A stretch of 64,000 bases of DNA from Virgibacillus_R byunsanensis. Its GTDB lineage: Bacteria; Bacillota; Bacilli; Bacillales; Amphibacillaceae. Position numbers and translations under genes: made by a program. Position 1 is the first letter of the stretch, and every line of letters begins with the position of its first letter. The notes under the pieces are model-generated. The model was not told the origin of the DNA and did no database searches. It worked only from the letters and a program-made list of their open reading frames with translations. Of the stretch, positions 8,618 to 18,388 are shown in pieces. The stretch covers positions 62,001-126,000 of the forward strand of contig NZ_JBHTKJ010000007.1 of assembly GCF_042675965.1 (NCBI RefSeq). Direction: 5' to 3'.

Positions 8618-8652
8618 AGGCTCATCACTTAAACGTGGTGAGCTTATTTCTT
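8618..8652. terminator. Hairpin with short T run
   Basis: GCTCATCAC (8620-8628) pairs with GTGGTGAGC over a short loop and is followed by TTATTTCTT on the plus strand. No intact gene ends here, so it may belong to a lost neighbour. Confidence 0.4.
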
Positions 8653-8822
8653 ATGCTCAAATATAGAACTTAATGCATATAAGTCTGCTACAAACTCTGC
8701 TCTATAGAGAATCTAAAAGCCTTTAAATTTCATCCATTCAGCTTCATGGCATGGATTTCGTTTAAAACTAGTCCTCCAATAGCAGGTGTTTTAGGTATAA
8801 CAACAAATTGTTTACAGTAAAA
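8645..8822 (-). pseudogene. Unidentified decayed reading frame
   Basis: Minus-strand sequence reads as a protein end in two frames: KQFVVIPKTPAIGGLVLNE, then HEAEWMKFKGF, a stop, and AEFVADLYALSSIFEHKK with a stop. The composition looks protein-coding, but I do not recognise the family. The rest of 8823-9020 shows nothing I can name. Confidence 0.3.
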
Positions 8823-9021
8823 TCAAGGGAAATATGTGTTAGGAACAGATGTTAAAAAAGCGCTTGTGAGAGGGCATTCATTACTCATATGTTTACCGAC
8901 TATTGATTTATCTATATTATATTCTTCCAATTTTTATCCCCCATTCAGACACATTATCTAGTTAAATGTAGGATACTCCACGCATTGCAAGCCCCTTTTG
9001 TGTAGTTTTTTAAAAAATAAT

Positions 9022-9132
9022 AGGAAACTTCAGGAAACTTCTCTCAAAATGGCATTTTCCAGCTAGGTTTTTCAATTTTAGGGTGTTATTTTCTATGGAA
9101 AATGGCATTTTACAGCAAAATTAGGAAGTTTC
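9022..9132. promoter_or_regulatory. Paired AAAA-N5-TTTT boxes (ComK-like) before the sigma factor gene
   Basis: Two identical 13-mers AAAATGGCATTTT lie at 9046-9058 and 9099-9111, separated by 40 bp, about four helical turns. Each fits the ComK AT-box AAAA-N5-TTTT. They are flanked by a direct repeat AGGAAACTTC (9022-9031, 9032-9041) and an inverted relative AGGAAGTTTC (9123-9132). Known K-boxes have shorter spacers (8, 18 or 31 bp), so the assignment is tentative. Confidence 0.45.
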
Positions 9133-9194
9133 GTAGAATGACGATTTGTGGATCATCATCTATGATAATGAAAATAGAATAAGGGGGAGAAACA

Positions 9195-9749
9195 ATGAAC
9201 GAGGAAAGCAAGATGACGTTTGAAGAAGTATTTAAGCAAAATGAAAAAAGGATCCACTACCATATGTACAAGCTGGGTATAAATGATCCACACCGGGAAT
9301 TTTACGTGGAAGGTTTATATGCGATGTGGATAGCATATAAGAAATACGAACCAGACAAAGGCCCACTTGCAACCTACTTTAACTTCACCATTCGCAACCG
9401 CCTCATCGACATGCTACGAAAGAAAACAAGGGAAGGACACCATCTGGAAAGGATAGCTCATGAGAAAGTATGTAAAATAGACGATGGGAATCGATTCGGA
9501 CTATCGAAACTACCTGTCGTTGATCCATCAGGTATTACTGTCGAGGATGATGTGTTTTGGGACAAGGTGAAGTCAAAGCTAACCGAAAACCAATGGAAAT
9601 GGGTACAATTTTATATCATCGAAAAGATGCCACTGGGGGAAATCGCCCACCAGGAAAGTGTAACAACCGATGCAGTGAAAAGCTGGGGAAGACAGGCTAG
9701 GATGAAATTGAAAGATAAGGCTGAATATCTGAGAATGCTTAATAAATAA
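9195..9749 (+). CDS. Sigma-70 family RNA polymerase sigma factor (SigH/ECF-like)
   Basis: 184 residues with only sigma regions 2 and 4. Region 2 covers about residues 8-80 (YVEGLYAMWIAYKKYEP, LATYFNFTIRNRLIDMLRKK). A short linker follows, then region 4 near the end (LTENQWKWVQFYIIEKMPLG, TTDAVKSWGRQARMKLK). The size and the TYF...IRNRLIDM core resemble the small SigH/ComX-like factors that serve competence in staphylococci and streptococci. AGGGGGAG precedes the ATG. A hairpin follows at 9758. With comK 1.1 kb away and ComK-like boxes upstream, a competence role is an attractive inference but not shown. Confidence 0.75.
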   Translation: MNEESKMTFEEVFKQNEKRIHYHMYKLGINDPHREFYVEGLYAMWIAYKKYEPDKGPLATYFNFTIRNRLIDMLRKKTREGHHLERIAHEKVCKIDDGNRFGLSKLPVVDPSGITVEDDVFWDKVKSKLTENQWKWVQFYIIEKMPLGEIAHQESVTTDAVKSWGRQARMKLKDKAEYLRMLNK

Positions 9750-9757
9750 TGTAAGAA

Positions 9758-9786
9758 CTCTCTCCCTAGCTGGGAGAGAGCTGTTT
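9758..9786 (+). terminator. Hairpin after the sigma factor gene
   Basis: CTCTCTCCC-TAGCT-GGGAGAGAG, a 9-bp perfect stem, is followed by CTGTTTG. It has a weak U-run and so may terminate only partly before the downstream dnaD-like reading frame. Confidence 0.55.
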
Positions 9787-9807
9787 GATGCAAGCACATA
9801 GGAAAGG

Positions 9808-10649
9808 ATGAGAAAAAGTGATTACATAAAACAAATAAACAGCTTTTACGATAAAATCGAACGAAACCCATTATCAGCATCTCCTGTTACGTTATGGCAT
9901 GCACTTATGCATATTAACAACAAAGCAATGTGTACAGAATCATTTACAGTAGCAGCACCAGCCTTACGTTTGAAATCAGGACTAAAAGAAAGTACTTTTA
10001 AACGAGCAAGAACAGAACTGAAGGAAAAAGGCTATATCGATTATCAATCACGTAATAACAACCAAGCACCAGTATATCAAATGATTGAATTATCAGAAGG
10101 AGTGAACTAGCGTATGGACTGGGTTGAGGAGCAGGAAGCGGACCAGGGAATGGATCACAATAAGGACCAGCATGCGAACTACAGTATGAACCACCCCGCG
10201 AACCAACATACAGACCAAGACACGGCCTCATTAATTAAACTAAATAAAGACAAAAAGAAACCAAACCATACAAAACAAAATAATAATATAACAACAACAT
10301 TCGCGTTCGTATTTTACCAAGAAAACTTCGGCGTAATCAGTCCATTTGTGTCTGATGCAATGTTGAATTGGGTGAATGACATGGGTGAGGAGCTAGTACT
10401 GGAGACCACGAAACAAGCATTTTTAATGTCGAAGCAGTACAAGCAGTGGAAGTCGCGTTTCGTCGGAATCAGCTTAGCTGGAAGCAGAAGTCTGTGTATT
10501 TTTCTTGGTCAAGGGAAGTTGTTCCAGACTGGTTTATGGAGCAGAAGCCTAAGGACAAGGGAAAGCAAGAACAGTTAAAGGTTCTGAAAGGGTTGCGTGA
10601 TCCAGCCGCTGAATGGGATGAAGTGACAAAGTGGTTGGCTGTTTTATAG
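9808..10649 (+). pseudogene. DnaD-domain replisome-organiser-like protein, broken
   Basis: The N-terminal part (MRKSDYIKQINSFYDKIERN, LWHALMHINNK, SGLKESTFKRARTELKEKGY) is the winged-helix domain of phage/chromosomal DnaD-like proteins. A TAG at 10108 interrupts the frame, which continues with a hydrophilic linker and the DnaD C-terminal domain (FAFVFYQENFGVISPFVSDA, WVNDMGEELVLETTKQAF). At about 10445, after YKQWK, roughly 25 codons are missing compared with a second fragment at 59.2 kb (GILQAWVKKEISSVEEVQAD), and the tail VAFRR to TKWLAVL resumes in another frame. It is non-functional as read. Confidence 0.7.
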
Positions 10650-10854
10650 GATTATCCTATTAATATTTTTTCCCTTAGAGATAAAAAAATATTAAATACA
10701 ACAGACAAATATCATTCTAGCTGATAAAATATAATAAGTAGAGTGAACTTCATATTTCATATCCCTTGTGTCCCAAGGGTTTTGAAACACTAAAAAGGAA
10801 GTGCCATACCAAATCTTGTATAATGGTAGTTGACAAAACATCCAAGAATTATAT

Positions 10855-11870
10855 GAGATGGAACCTACTCATCCTGACGAATCGATTATTTCCGCGATAG
10901 ATCTAGATACGATTTATTATAAAATAAATAGAATATCCTGGCTTGGTGCACCAGAAGAACTGATCCAAGAAGCGATGATTATCTCTTATTCGATACGTAG
11001 AACGTATCCCAACCTGATTCAACGGCTTAATGATGATTTTGTTTTTAATCTAAATTACGGGTTTCTTGTTTTTGATAATACTCCCACTGAAGCATATTAT
11101 TCTCGACTTTTTTACGAAACTTGGTAAATTAACTGTCCTAGAAAAAGACAAGAAAAAGTTGTGCTTCAGGCGGTTTCAGGGGGATTCATGGATGACACTG
11201 TAGTCATTGACTGACGTACCTCATTTTGAAACTCGTGACCAAGCAGAAAAGAAAAAGAAAATAGAAGACCGATTGGATGTTCCGTTACACGAGCTGGAAG
11301 TCACTCAACACCCTAAAATGGGGTGTGAATAGTGAAGAAAAAACCTCGCATGGTTTGGATACAGGGGACATTTAGCTATTGGTACATCCCTAGTCAATAC
11401 ATTTTGCAGTCTCTATTTTCGTCTCGCAGTCTAAATGAGGGGAAGGTACCTATCCCATATTTAAAGGGTATTGATTTTTACGCTATCAGACAATGGATGT
11501 CGGCTATGACTATGACCCCATTTACGTACAGGTACATCGAATGGGTCAGCAATCTATGATTGCTTATAACAAGAAAAGTGAAGGAGAGCCCATTGGCTTT
11601 GAAAAGTATTTTTATCCAACTGTTTTTGATAGCACTCTTATCGTTACGGCAGTTTTGATACTAAATATGAAACCTTGAAATCACAGCCGAAGATATCTGT
11701 CAAAAGGTTTATAAAGCAAAGATAACTACAGACCTCTGAAAATATACTGCACCAGTCGTGGGTCAATACCTTGGAGACTATTTAAACGTCGCTCCGCTGT
11801 AGTGTGTGTCAATAGGTATCTTAAGGAATTCTTTCAATTCAACAATGTTAGTTATCAAACAGGAAAACGC
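10855..11870 (+). pseudogene. DDE transposase (IS1182/IS4-like), heavily decayed
   Basis: Pieces in several frames line up in the order expected for an IS1182-type transposase: PNLIQRLNDDFVFNLNYGF and EAYYSRLF (N-terminal), VLQAVSGGFMDDTVVID, EDRLDVPLHELEVTQHPKMG, SQYILQSLFSSRSLNEGK, MDVGYDYDPIYVQVHRMGQQ, and a C-terminal FFQFNNVSYQTGKRD. There are many stops and frameshifts. Terminal inverted repeats were not identified. The exact family is uncertain. Confidence 0.6.
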
Positions 11871-11945
11871 GATCTTTGTATTTTTAAAAAGAGCAATTAT
11901 GAAATTGGATCAGTAGCAAAAAAAGAGAATAAAGGGGATTAAGAA

Positions 11946-14030
11946 TTGTTAAAATTACATCATAAATTTTTTCTCATTTTTATTTCTATATTATTTCCTA
12001 TTGTTTCTTACCACCCAGTGAACTCATACGGAATGGACAATATTGAAATGGATGTGATTATTGGTTACGAAAATGATATTGGCAAACAATTAATTATCGA
12101 AAAAAGCAATGAAGTAGATTATGAGTTTAATAGTTTGTCAGCAATTTCTGTATCAATTGACCAAGGTAATTTAGACGATTTACGACAAAATTCCAATATT
12201 ACATACATCGAAGATAATGTACCTATTTCATTAACAAATGATGGTCAAAGTATTGAGGAAATCTCTGAATACAATAAATTAACTGAAGAAGAGTATTGGA
12301 ATATTGAATCAATTAATAGTTATTTTGCATGGGGGGACGGAATTAGCGGCAAAGATATTAACATTGCTGTTATTGATACAGGAATTTCCACACATTCAGA
12401 TCTAAGGGTCTCTGGAGGATACTCAAGTGTTGATTATACCTTGGAATGGAAAGATGATAATGGACACGGAACTCATGTTGCGGGTGTTATTGGGGCAGAA
12501 CGTAACGATTCTGGAGTTGTTGGAGTTGCCCCAGAGGCTAACCTTTTTGCTGTGAAGGCTTTAGATCGAAATGGTGAAGGGAATCTGTTTGACTTATTAG
12601 AAGCAATTGAATGGTCTATTAAAAATGATATGGACATCATTAACCTTTCATTAGGAACAAACTATGATAGTCCAAGGTTAATGGAGATACTAGATATAGC
12701 TTATGAATCTGGTATTCTAATTGTTGGCGCAAGTGGCAATGGCGGAGAGAATAGTTCTGTTATATATCCAGCTAAATATGAAAATGTTATTGGGGTATCA
12801 GCTGTAGATGAACAGTTAAGTATCGCCTCATTCTCTTCAAGAGGAAGTGAAGTTGAATTTTCCGCACCTGGGTTGAATATTGTTAGTACATTTTTAGGTA
12901 ATTCATATGGTATAGCTGACGGTACTTCTCAAGCAACTCCGCATGTGTCCGGGATGCTAGCATTATTGAAACAAAAATTTCCTAAAATGACACCTGTTGA
13001 GCTTAGAAAAGAATTAGTTAACAATGTCAAAGATTTAGGAGAATCAGGTAGAGATTCATTATATGGTCATGGGTTTATTAAGTATTCTTCAGATCAAAGC
13101 AAGAAATACTACCATAACAGCAAAGGCGAATTAGCTTATGCTGAAGAATATGAGGCTGGAAAACTAATAAAAATTCAAGAGTTTTATCCAAACAGTAATG
13201 TAGGAAATGCAAACGAGAATATTAAGTATATTTTCTATTTGAATAGTAATGGACACATAATTAATGCTGAAAAACTAAATGATAAAGCTCAAGAAGTGAT
13301 TAGCTATTATGAATATCATCCTAAAACAGTATACGGCAAGCACGGAAATAATATTAAATATCTATTTGACCTAAATACTAAGGGACATGTAACAAAGGCA
13401 ACGAAGAGGGAGAAAGGGACCCAACGAATACTGAGTTGGTATGAATATTATTCGAATACAATATACGGCAAACACGGAAATAATATTAAATATTTGTTCG
13501 ATCTAAATACTGCGGGTCAAGTAACAAAGGCAACGAAGAGGGAGAAAGGGACCCAACGAATACTGAGTTGGTATGAATATTATTCGAATACAATATACGG
13601 CAAGCACAGAAATAATATTAAATATCTGTTCGATCTAAATACTGCGGGTCAGGTAACGAAGGCAACGAAGAGGGAGAAAGGGACCCAACGAATACTGAGT
13701 TGGTATGAATATTATTCGAATACAATATACGGCAAGCATGGAAATAATATTAAATATCTGTTCGATCTAAACACTGCGGCTCAGGTAACGAAGGCAACGA
13801 AGAGGGAAAAAGGGACCCAACGAATACTGAGTTGGTATGAATATTATTCGAATACAATATACGGCAAGCATGGAAATAATATTAAATATCTATTCGACCT
13901 AAATACTGCGGGTTATGTAACACAGGCAACGAAAAGAGAAAAAGGGACCCAACGAATACTGAATTGGTATGAATATTATCCTAAGACTGTTTATGGTAAC
14001 CATGGGTCAAATATTAGTTGGAAAGGATAA
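11946..14030 (+). CDS. Secreted subtilisin-like serine protease (S8) with C-terminal tandem repeats
   Basis: 694 residues from a TTG start with AAAGGGGA upstream. A signal peptide covers about residues 1-28. An I9-type propeptide follows (VIIGYENDIGKQLIIEK to NITYIEDNVP), then the S8 catalytic domain at about 120-390 with Asp in IAVIDTGIS, His in NGHGTHVAGVIGA, the oxyanion Asn in GASGNGG and Ser in DGTSQATPHVSGM. From about residue 400 there are 44-residue repeats (YEYY..T.YGKHG.NIKYLF), five of them nearly identical. These probably bind the cell surface, but the repeat type is not one I can name. It stands alone between IS debris and glycan genes, with its own terminator. Confidence 0.9.
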   Translation: MLKLHHKFFLIFISILFPIVSYHPVNSYGMDNIEMDVIIGYENDIGKQLIIEKSNEVDYEFNSLSAISVSIDQGNLDDLRQNSNITYIEDNVPISLTNDGQSIEEISEYNKLTEEEYWNIESINSYFAWGDGISGKDINIAVIDTGISTHSDLRVSGGYSSVDYTLEWKDDNGHGTHVAGVIGAERNDSGVVGVAPEANLFAVKALDRNGEGNLFDLLEAIEWSIKNDMDIINLSLGTNYDSPRLMEILDIAYESGILIVGASGNGGENSSVIYPAKYENVIGVSAVDEQLSIASFSSRGSEVEFSAPGLNIVSTFLGNSYGIADGTSQATPHVSGMLALLKQKFPKMTPVELRKELVNNVKDLGESGRDSLYGHGFIKYSSDQSKKYYHNSKGELAYAEEYEAGKLIKIQEFYPNSNVGNANENIKYIFYLNSNGHIINAEKLNDKAQEVISYYEYHPKTVYGKHGNNIKYLFDLNTKGHVTKATKREKGTQRILSWYEYYSNTIYGKHGNNIKYLFDLNTAGQVTKATKREKGTQRILSWYEYYSNTIYGKHRNNIKYLFDLNTAGQVTKATKREKGTQRILSWYEYYSNTIYGKHGNNIKYLFDLNTAAQVTKATKREKGTQRILSWYEYYSNTIYGKHGNNIKYLFDLNTAGYVTQATKREKGTQRILNWYEYYPKTVYGNHGSNISWKG
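13309..13968 (+). repeat. Five in-frame 132-bp tandem repeats in the protease gene
   Basis: The marker GAGTTGGTATGAATAT recurs at 13433, 13565, 13697 and 13829, exactly 132 bp apart. Copies differ at only a few bases, so expansion is recent or homogenised by recombination. A divergent copy precedes them and a truncated one ends the protein. Confidence 0.9.
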
Positions 14031-14074
14031 ATACCAGTACTGAGCGAGATGAAAAAATATTATAGATAATTTAA

Positions 14075-14110
14075 AAATAAACCGGCATTTTGCAGGTTTA
14101 TTTTATTTGG
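14075..14110 (+). terminator. Terminator of the protease gene
   Basis: AAATAAACC (14075-14083) pairs with GGTTTATTT (14095-14103), followed by TATTTGG. Simple rho-independent type, moderate strength. Confidence 0.6.
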
Positions 14111-14247
14111 GTGTAATGCAATATTTTATTAGTATTTGAAAGCAGTTTTAATTAGATGAAAACAAAAGGAGCCATGATTTTAAAAGTTCTCCATTATGTT
14201 AATACTAAATAATAGGTTTCACACACTTTCATAATAAGGAGAAACAA

Positions 14248-15288
14248 ATGGATCAACCTTTAGTAACAGTATTTATACCACTATATAACTGTGAAGCATA
14301 CATACAGGATGCCTTAAAAAGTATCATCCATCAAACATATACAAATTTAGAAATATTAATTATAGATGATGGCTCAACTGATAACTCTGTTAACATAGTA
14401 AATTCCTATACGGACTCTCGTATTCGGTTAATTAAAAATAGAAGTAATAAAGGTATACCATATACGAGAAATGTAGGACTTGAAGAATCTAACGGTGAAT
14501 ATATGGCTATCATGGATGCAGATGACATTTCGTATGTAACTAGAATAGAAAAACAGGTAGATTTTATGGAAAATAACTTAAACATAGATGCTATTGGCAG
14601 TTATTACAACATTTTTGGTGGAAGGTTCAATAAGGTTATGAAACCAAAAAGTATTACTTCTGAAGAAATTAAGGCAGGATTAGTTTTACTTAACCGTATT
14701 GCTAATCCTACTTCTTTCATTCGATTAGAGACACTGAGAAAGTATGGGATCCGGTATAATTCGGCTTATTTTGTTGCCCAGGATTATGATATGTGGGTTC
14801 AGATCTCTAAAGTGGGTAACCTGTTTATTTTACCAGAGGTATTGCTTAAGTATAGGACTGGCCACAGTAATATCACTAAGAAATCAAAAGCGGATAAAGT
14901 CATTCAAAGGAAACAAATAAACGATTCCATTCATGAAGATATTTTGAGTTTCTATAATTTCAATCTTACAGAAGAGGAACTCAGTATATTTAATGAATTT
15001 TTCAATGATAATTACCACAGCAAAATAAGTGATAATACACTTATACGCTTACCAAGTTTGCTTGCAAGTCTTGAAGAGTATAATAGACGTAATAAACTAT
15101 TTAATGAGGATCTATTTTCAGAAGTAATCAGGGATACTGTCTTGGTAATTTTAAATCGCCGTAAGATAGATTTAAGACATAAGGTTCATTTATATAACAA
15201 GGTTTGTAAAGTAAGAAGTAATCGATCTACAACGAAGGATTTAAGCTATATGGTACCAAAGCATATCTATAACTTATTATTTTCCTAA
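14248..15288 (+). CDS. Family 2 glycosyltransferase
   Basis: 346 residues. The GT-A nucleotide-sugar fold is at the N-terminus: VTVFIPLYNCEAYIQDALKS, YTNLEILIIDDGSTDNSV, GIPYTRNVGLEESNGEY, and the DXD-like metal site IMDADDIS near residue 92. A QDYDMWVQISKVG acceptor motif follows. It is a cytosolic or membrane-associated enzyme for surface polysaccharide synthesis. GGAG precedes the ATG. It is first of four co-directional glycan genes (14.2-19.1 kb). Donor and acceptor cannot be read from sequence. Confidence 0.85.
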   Translation: MDQPLVTVFIPLYNCEAYIQDALKSIIHQTYTNLEILIIDDGSTDNSVNIVNSYTDSRIRLIKNRSNKGIPYTRNVGLEESNGEYMAIMDADDISYVTRIEKQVDFMENNLNIDAIGSYYNIFGGRFNKVMKPKSITSEEIKAGLVLLNRIANPTSFIRLETLRKYGIRYNSAYFVAQDYDMWVQISKVGNLFILPEVLLKYRTGHSNITKKSKADKVIQRKQINDSIHEDILSFYNFNLTEEELSIFNEFFNDNYHSKISDNTLIRLPSLLASLEEYNRRNKLFNEDLFSEVIRDTVLVILNRRKIDLRHKVHLYNKVCKVRSNRSTTKDLSYMVPKHIYNLLFS

Positions 15289-15314
15289 CTCCAGTCAGGA
15301 AAAAGGAGTATTGA

Positions 15315-16610
15315 ATGAAGCGTAAAATTGAAGCATTAATTAAAAAGCCATTTGTTCGTAATGTCTTCATAATGGCCAGTGGGACCGCGGCTGCTCAGGC
15401 AGTAACCATGGCGTTTTCTCCATTTATCACACGTTTATATGGACCGGAAGCTTTTGGATTGATGGGGGTCTTCGTAGCCATTGTTGGTATTATCGCCCCT
15501 ATTGCTGCCCTTACATACCCAATAGCTATTGTACTTCCTAAGCATGACAGTGATGCTAAAGGGATCATTCGGCTATCGTTGTATATTTCATCAGGTATTG
15601 CGGTTCTTACAGCTTTTATCTTGTTTGTTTTTAACAAGTCAATTGTTCAGCTATTCCAATTAGGAGCGGTTGCTCCATTTTTGTTTTTGATTCCTGTAGT
15701 GATCGTCTTTTCGGGTTTCCTGCAAGTCATAGAGCAATGGCTTATTCGTACGAAACAGTTTGGGATTACTGCTAAAGTAACGTTTCTTCAAGCGTTATTT
15801 ATACAGGGGAGTAAGGTGGGAATTGGCTTTTTTCACCCTGTAGCTGCGGTACTTATTATTCTTTCAGCGGCAGGTAATGGACTGAAAGCATTCATGCTTA
15901 TGCTATTCGCAAAAGGGTCGGACTATAATGAAACAGCTGAAATAGAGGCGGGTCAGACGTCGATTAAAGATATTGCTAAAAAACATAAGGACTTCCCGTT
16001 ATACAGGGCTCCAGAGGTTTTCTTGAACACTACTTCTCAAAGTCTGCCAATCCTGTTGTTAACGAGTTTTTTTGGCCCAGCATCAGCGGGCTTTTATTCT
16101 ATTGGCAAAACAGTACTCAGCATACCAATACAACTTATTGGTAAGTCAGTAGGGAATGTATTTTATCCACGAATTTCGGAAGCGGCAAACAAGGGCGAAA
16201 ACCTCACGCATTTGATTAAGAAGGCAACGTTAGCTCTTGGAGCAGTCGGGGTTATCCCGTTTGGAATCATAGTGATTTTTGGTCCATGGCTGTTTAGTTT
16301 TGTCTTTGGTGCAGAATGGATAACAGCTGGGGAATATGCACGGTGGATAGCACTCTGGACCTTTTTTGGATTCATAAATAGACCTAGTGTTGTTTCGCTG
16401 CCTGTTTTGGCAGCTCAGGCTTTTCAATTGTATTTTACCATCTTCATGTTAGTCACCCGGGTTGCTGCTTTAGCAATTGGTTATTATGTATTTTTAAGTG
16501 ATGTAATTGCAATTGCATTTTTTGGTGTATCGGGTGCAATACTTAATATTAGTTTAATTTTAATAACACTTCGTATCAGTAAAAATTATGATGAAAACGG
16601 ATGGCGGTAG
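15315..16610 (+). CDS. Lipopolysaccharide/polysaccharide flippase (Wzx-like)
   Basis: 431 residues with about 12 hydrophobic segments. It has the typical opening FIMASGTAAAQAVTMAFSPF then ITRLYGPEAFGLMGVFVAI of the oligosaccharide-flippase (MATE/MVF) superfamily. It would turn lipid-linked glycan units to the outer face of the membrane. An AGGAGT ribosome site follows the preceding stop by a few bases, and the next gene begins 3 bases after its stop, so the set is an operon. This is the intact counterpart of the broken flippase at 3.5 kb. Confidence 0.85.
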   Translation: MKRKIEALIKKPFVRNVFIMASGTAAAQAVTMAFSPFITRLYGPEAFGLMGVFVAIVGIIAPIAALTYPIAIVLPKHDSDAKGIIRLSLYISSGIAVLTAFILFVFNKSIVQLFQLGAVAPFLFLIPVVIVFSGFLQVIEQWLIRTKQFGITAKVTFLQALFIQGSKVGIGFFHPVAAVLIILSAAGNGLKAFMLMLFAKGSDYNETAEIEAGQTSIKDIAKKHKDFPLYRAPEVFLNTTSQSLPILLLTSFFGPASAGFYSIGKTVLSIPIQLIGKSVGNVFYPRISEAANKGENLTHLIKKATLALGAVGVIPFGIIVIFGPWLFSFVFGAEWITAGEYARWIALWTFFGFINRPSVVSLPVLAAQAFQLYFTIFMLVTRVAALAIGYYVFLSDVIAIAFFGVSGAILNISLILITLRISKNYDENGWR

Positions 16611-16613
16611 GCT

Positions 16614-18374
16614 ATGAGTGATTTCATTTATTCTAATAAGTCTATAGAAGAGGGAAAGCTGACAAAAGAAATACAAGCCATTTATCATCAGGATAAACCG
16701 TCAGTTCAAGAGTTCCATGGAGAATGGGGTTCTTTAGCTATAAGCGAAAACTTATACAATGGGTTTCAGGCATATGAAAGTCCTGAACATATTTGTGTCG
16801 TAATTGGAGGACCTGTTTTATATTTTCGGGATAACCGGTTTTTGAATAGTGATTCTAGTATGGCAGGTACTAGGGCGATTTATGAGCGTTGGCTTGAATG
16901 TCTATTAGAATGGGATAAAGATTTGAGTGGCCCCTTTGCTGTATTAATCATAGACAAACGCTCGTCAGAGGCTATATGTATCACAGATTTAATGTCATTT
17001 ATTCCAGTGTATGCGTATCGGGATTCGGCAACCGTTATGCTATCAACTCATGTTGATGTTTTGGCGAGTGCCTCTGGTCAAGAAGCTCAAATAGACGTGG
17101 TATCAAAAGTAGATTTTATACTTCATGGGGTCGTGACATATCCATATACGGTATATCAGGCAATACGTCAATTAGCACCAGCAACGGTGCATTTTATTAA
17201 GGGAGAGGATTCGCAATCTCATCCTTATTGGGTTCCGGAAGAAAAAGACATGTATGGATCGATTACTAAAGCGGCTAAAGATCTTAGAGAAGGCCTACAG
17301 CGTTACGTGAAAAGGATTACTAGTGAAGTGAATCCTATCGCGCAATTTATCAGTGGTGGTGAAGACTCGCGTATGCTTTCTGGTCTTTTACGAAATGGAT
17401 ACGCTCACGATGCTTTTGTGTTTCTTGATCAGGTGAACCGAGAAGGTGAGATTGCAGGAAAAGCTGCTCATGCTTATGGGGTGAATTTCAAGTTAGCTTT
17501 ACGGGATAAACTACATTATCTAGACATTTTAGCATCTAGTACAAAACTGGTTGGAAGTGGATCCCAGTATTTCCATGCTCATACTTTTGGCTTTCATAAA
17601 AGCTGTCAGTTAAATGACTATCAAGCAGTATTTGGTGGCTTATTTTCGGATGCGTTATTAAAGGGTGCACGGGTTAAAAAGATGCGTGGGTCGGGAAGGC
17701 TTCCGTTTTTGCCTCAGATTAAGAGATCTGGTTATACTGCAGGTGAATCCATTACTAACAGTCATTTCACCCGAGAAGTATTATCGGCGTTAACCAAACG
17801 GAGACAAGCCCATTTAAAGTATGTTAGCAGCTTTAGAAATCAATCAGCTGAGGAATGGTTTGAGCTATGGCCAAGTTCCATGAATATGAACATTCCTAAC
17901 TTACATGCAAATCGTAGACTTTTCCGCAGCTATGAACCATTTATGGCAAATGATGTGGTGAAGATCAGTGCTGCAGTTCCACAACACTGGAAATTGAATA
18001 GAAGGTTGTTCCATAAAATAGCTAAGCCATGGTTGAAACCAACAAAATGGTTGCTTCATGGTGAAGGTCGACTTCCGTATTTTCCGTGGCACATTAATCT
18101 ATTTGTTCAGTTTTCAAACTGGGTTTATCAAGAAACAGGAAAAAAAGTTGGTTTGATAAAAGGTAACCAAGGTCCTTGGGCTGGATGGGATGAATTAATG
18201 AATAGTCCGGAATGGAAAAGAGCTAGAGACACCTATTCAAACGGTATAGAAGATATACAATCTGCACTTAATGGAAAAGATGTTAAAGCATTATTGGAGA
18301 GTAATGAGTTGGATTATATACAACAAATTAATCTGATGCAGACTTTGTATAGTGCTCATAAGAGGAACGTGTAA
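16614..18374 (+). CDS. Asparagine-synthase-like amidotransferase, surface-glycan type
   Basis: 586 residues. The N-terminal half resembles the class II glutaminase fold of AsnB (FHGEWGSLAISENLYNG; LLEWDKDLSGPFAVLIIDK) but lacks the catalytic Cys-2, since it begins MSDFIYSN. The second half holds a PP-loop ATPase site, FISGGEDSRMLSGLL near residue 245, and continues to PHWKLNRRLFHKI. Proteins of this kind occur in capsule and glycopeptide clusters and probably activate a carboxylate for amide formation, with ammonia or another amine as acceptor. The missing nucleophile argues against glutamine as direct donor. Precise role unknown. Confidence 0.75.
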   Translation: MSDFIYSNKSIEEGKLTKEIQAIYHQDKPSVQEFHGEWGSLAISENLYNGFQAYESPEHICVVIGGPVLYFRDNRFLNSDSSMAGTRAIYERWLECLLEWDKDLSGPFAVLIIDKRSSEAICITDLMSFIPVYAYRDSATVMLSTHVDVLASASGQEAQIDVVSKVDFILHGVVTYPYTVYQAIRQLAPATVHFIKGEDSQSHPYWVPEEKDMYGSITKAAKDLREGLQRYVKRITSEVNPIAQFISGGEDSRMLSGLLRNGYAHDAFVFLDQVNREGEIAGKAAHAYGVNFKLALRDKLHYLDILASSTKLVGSGSQYFHAHTFGFHKSCQLNDYQAVFGGLFSDALLKGARVKKMRGSGRLPFLPQIKRSGYTAGESITNSHFTREVLSALTKRRQAHLKYVSSFRNQSAEEWFELWPSSMNMNIPNLHANRRLFRSYEPFMANDVVKISAAVPQHWKLNRRLFHKIAKPWLKPTKWLLHGEGRLPYFPWHINLFVQFSNWVYQETGKKVGLIKGNQGPWAGWDELMNSPEWKRARDTYSNGIEDIQSALNGKDVKALLESNELDYIQQINLMQTLYSAHKRNV

Positions 18375-18388
18375 AGGAGGCTTTATCA

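Noticed and set aside
10446..10649. Separate small gene after the dnaD-like frame
   Set aside because: It is the frameshifted end of the same DnaD-like gene, matching the fragment at 59.2 kb.
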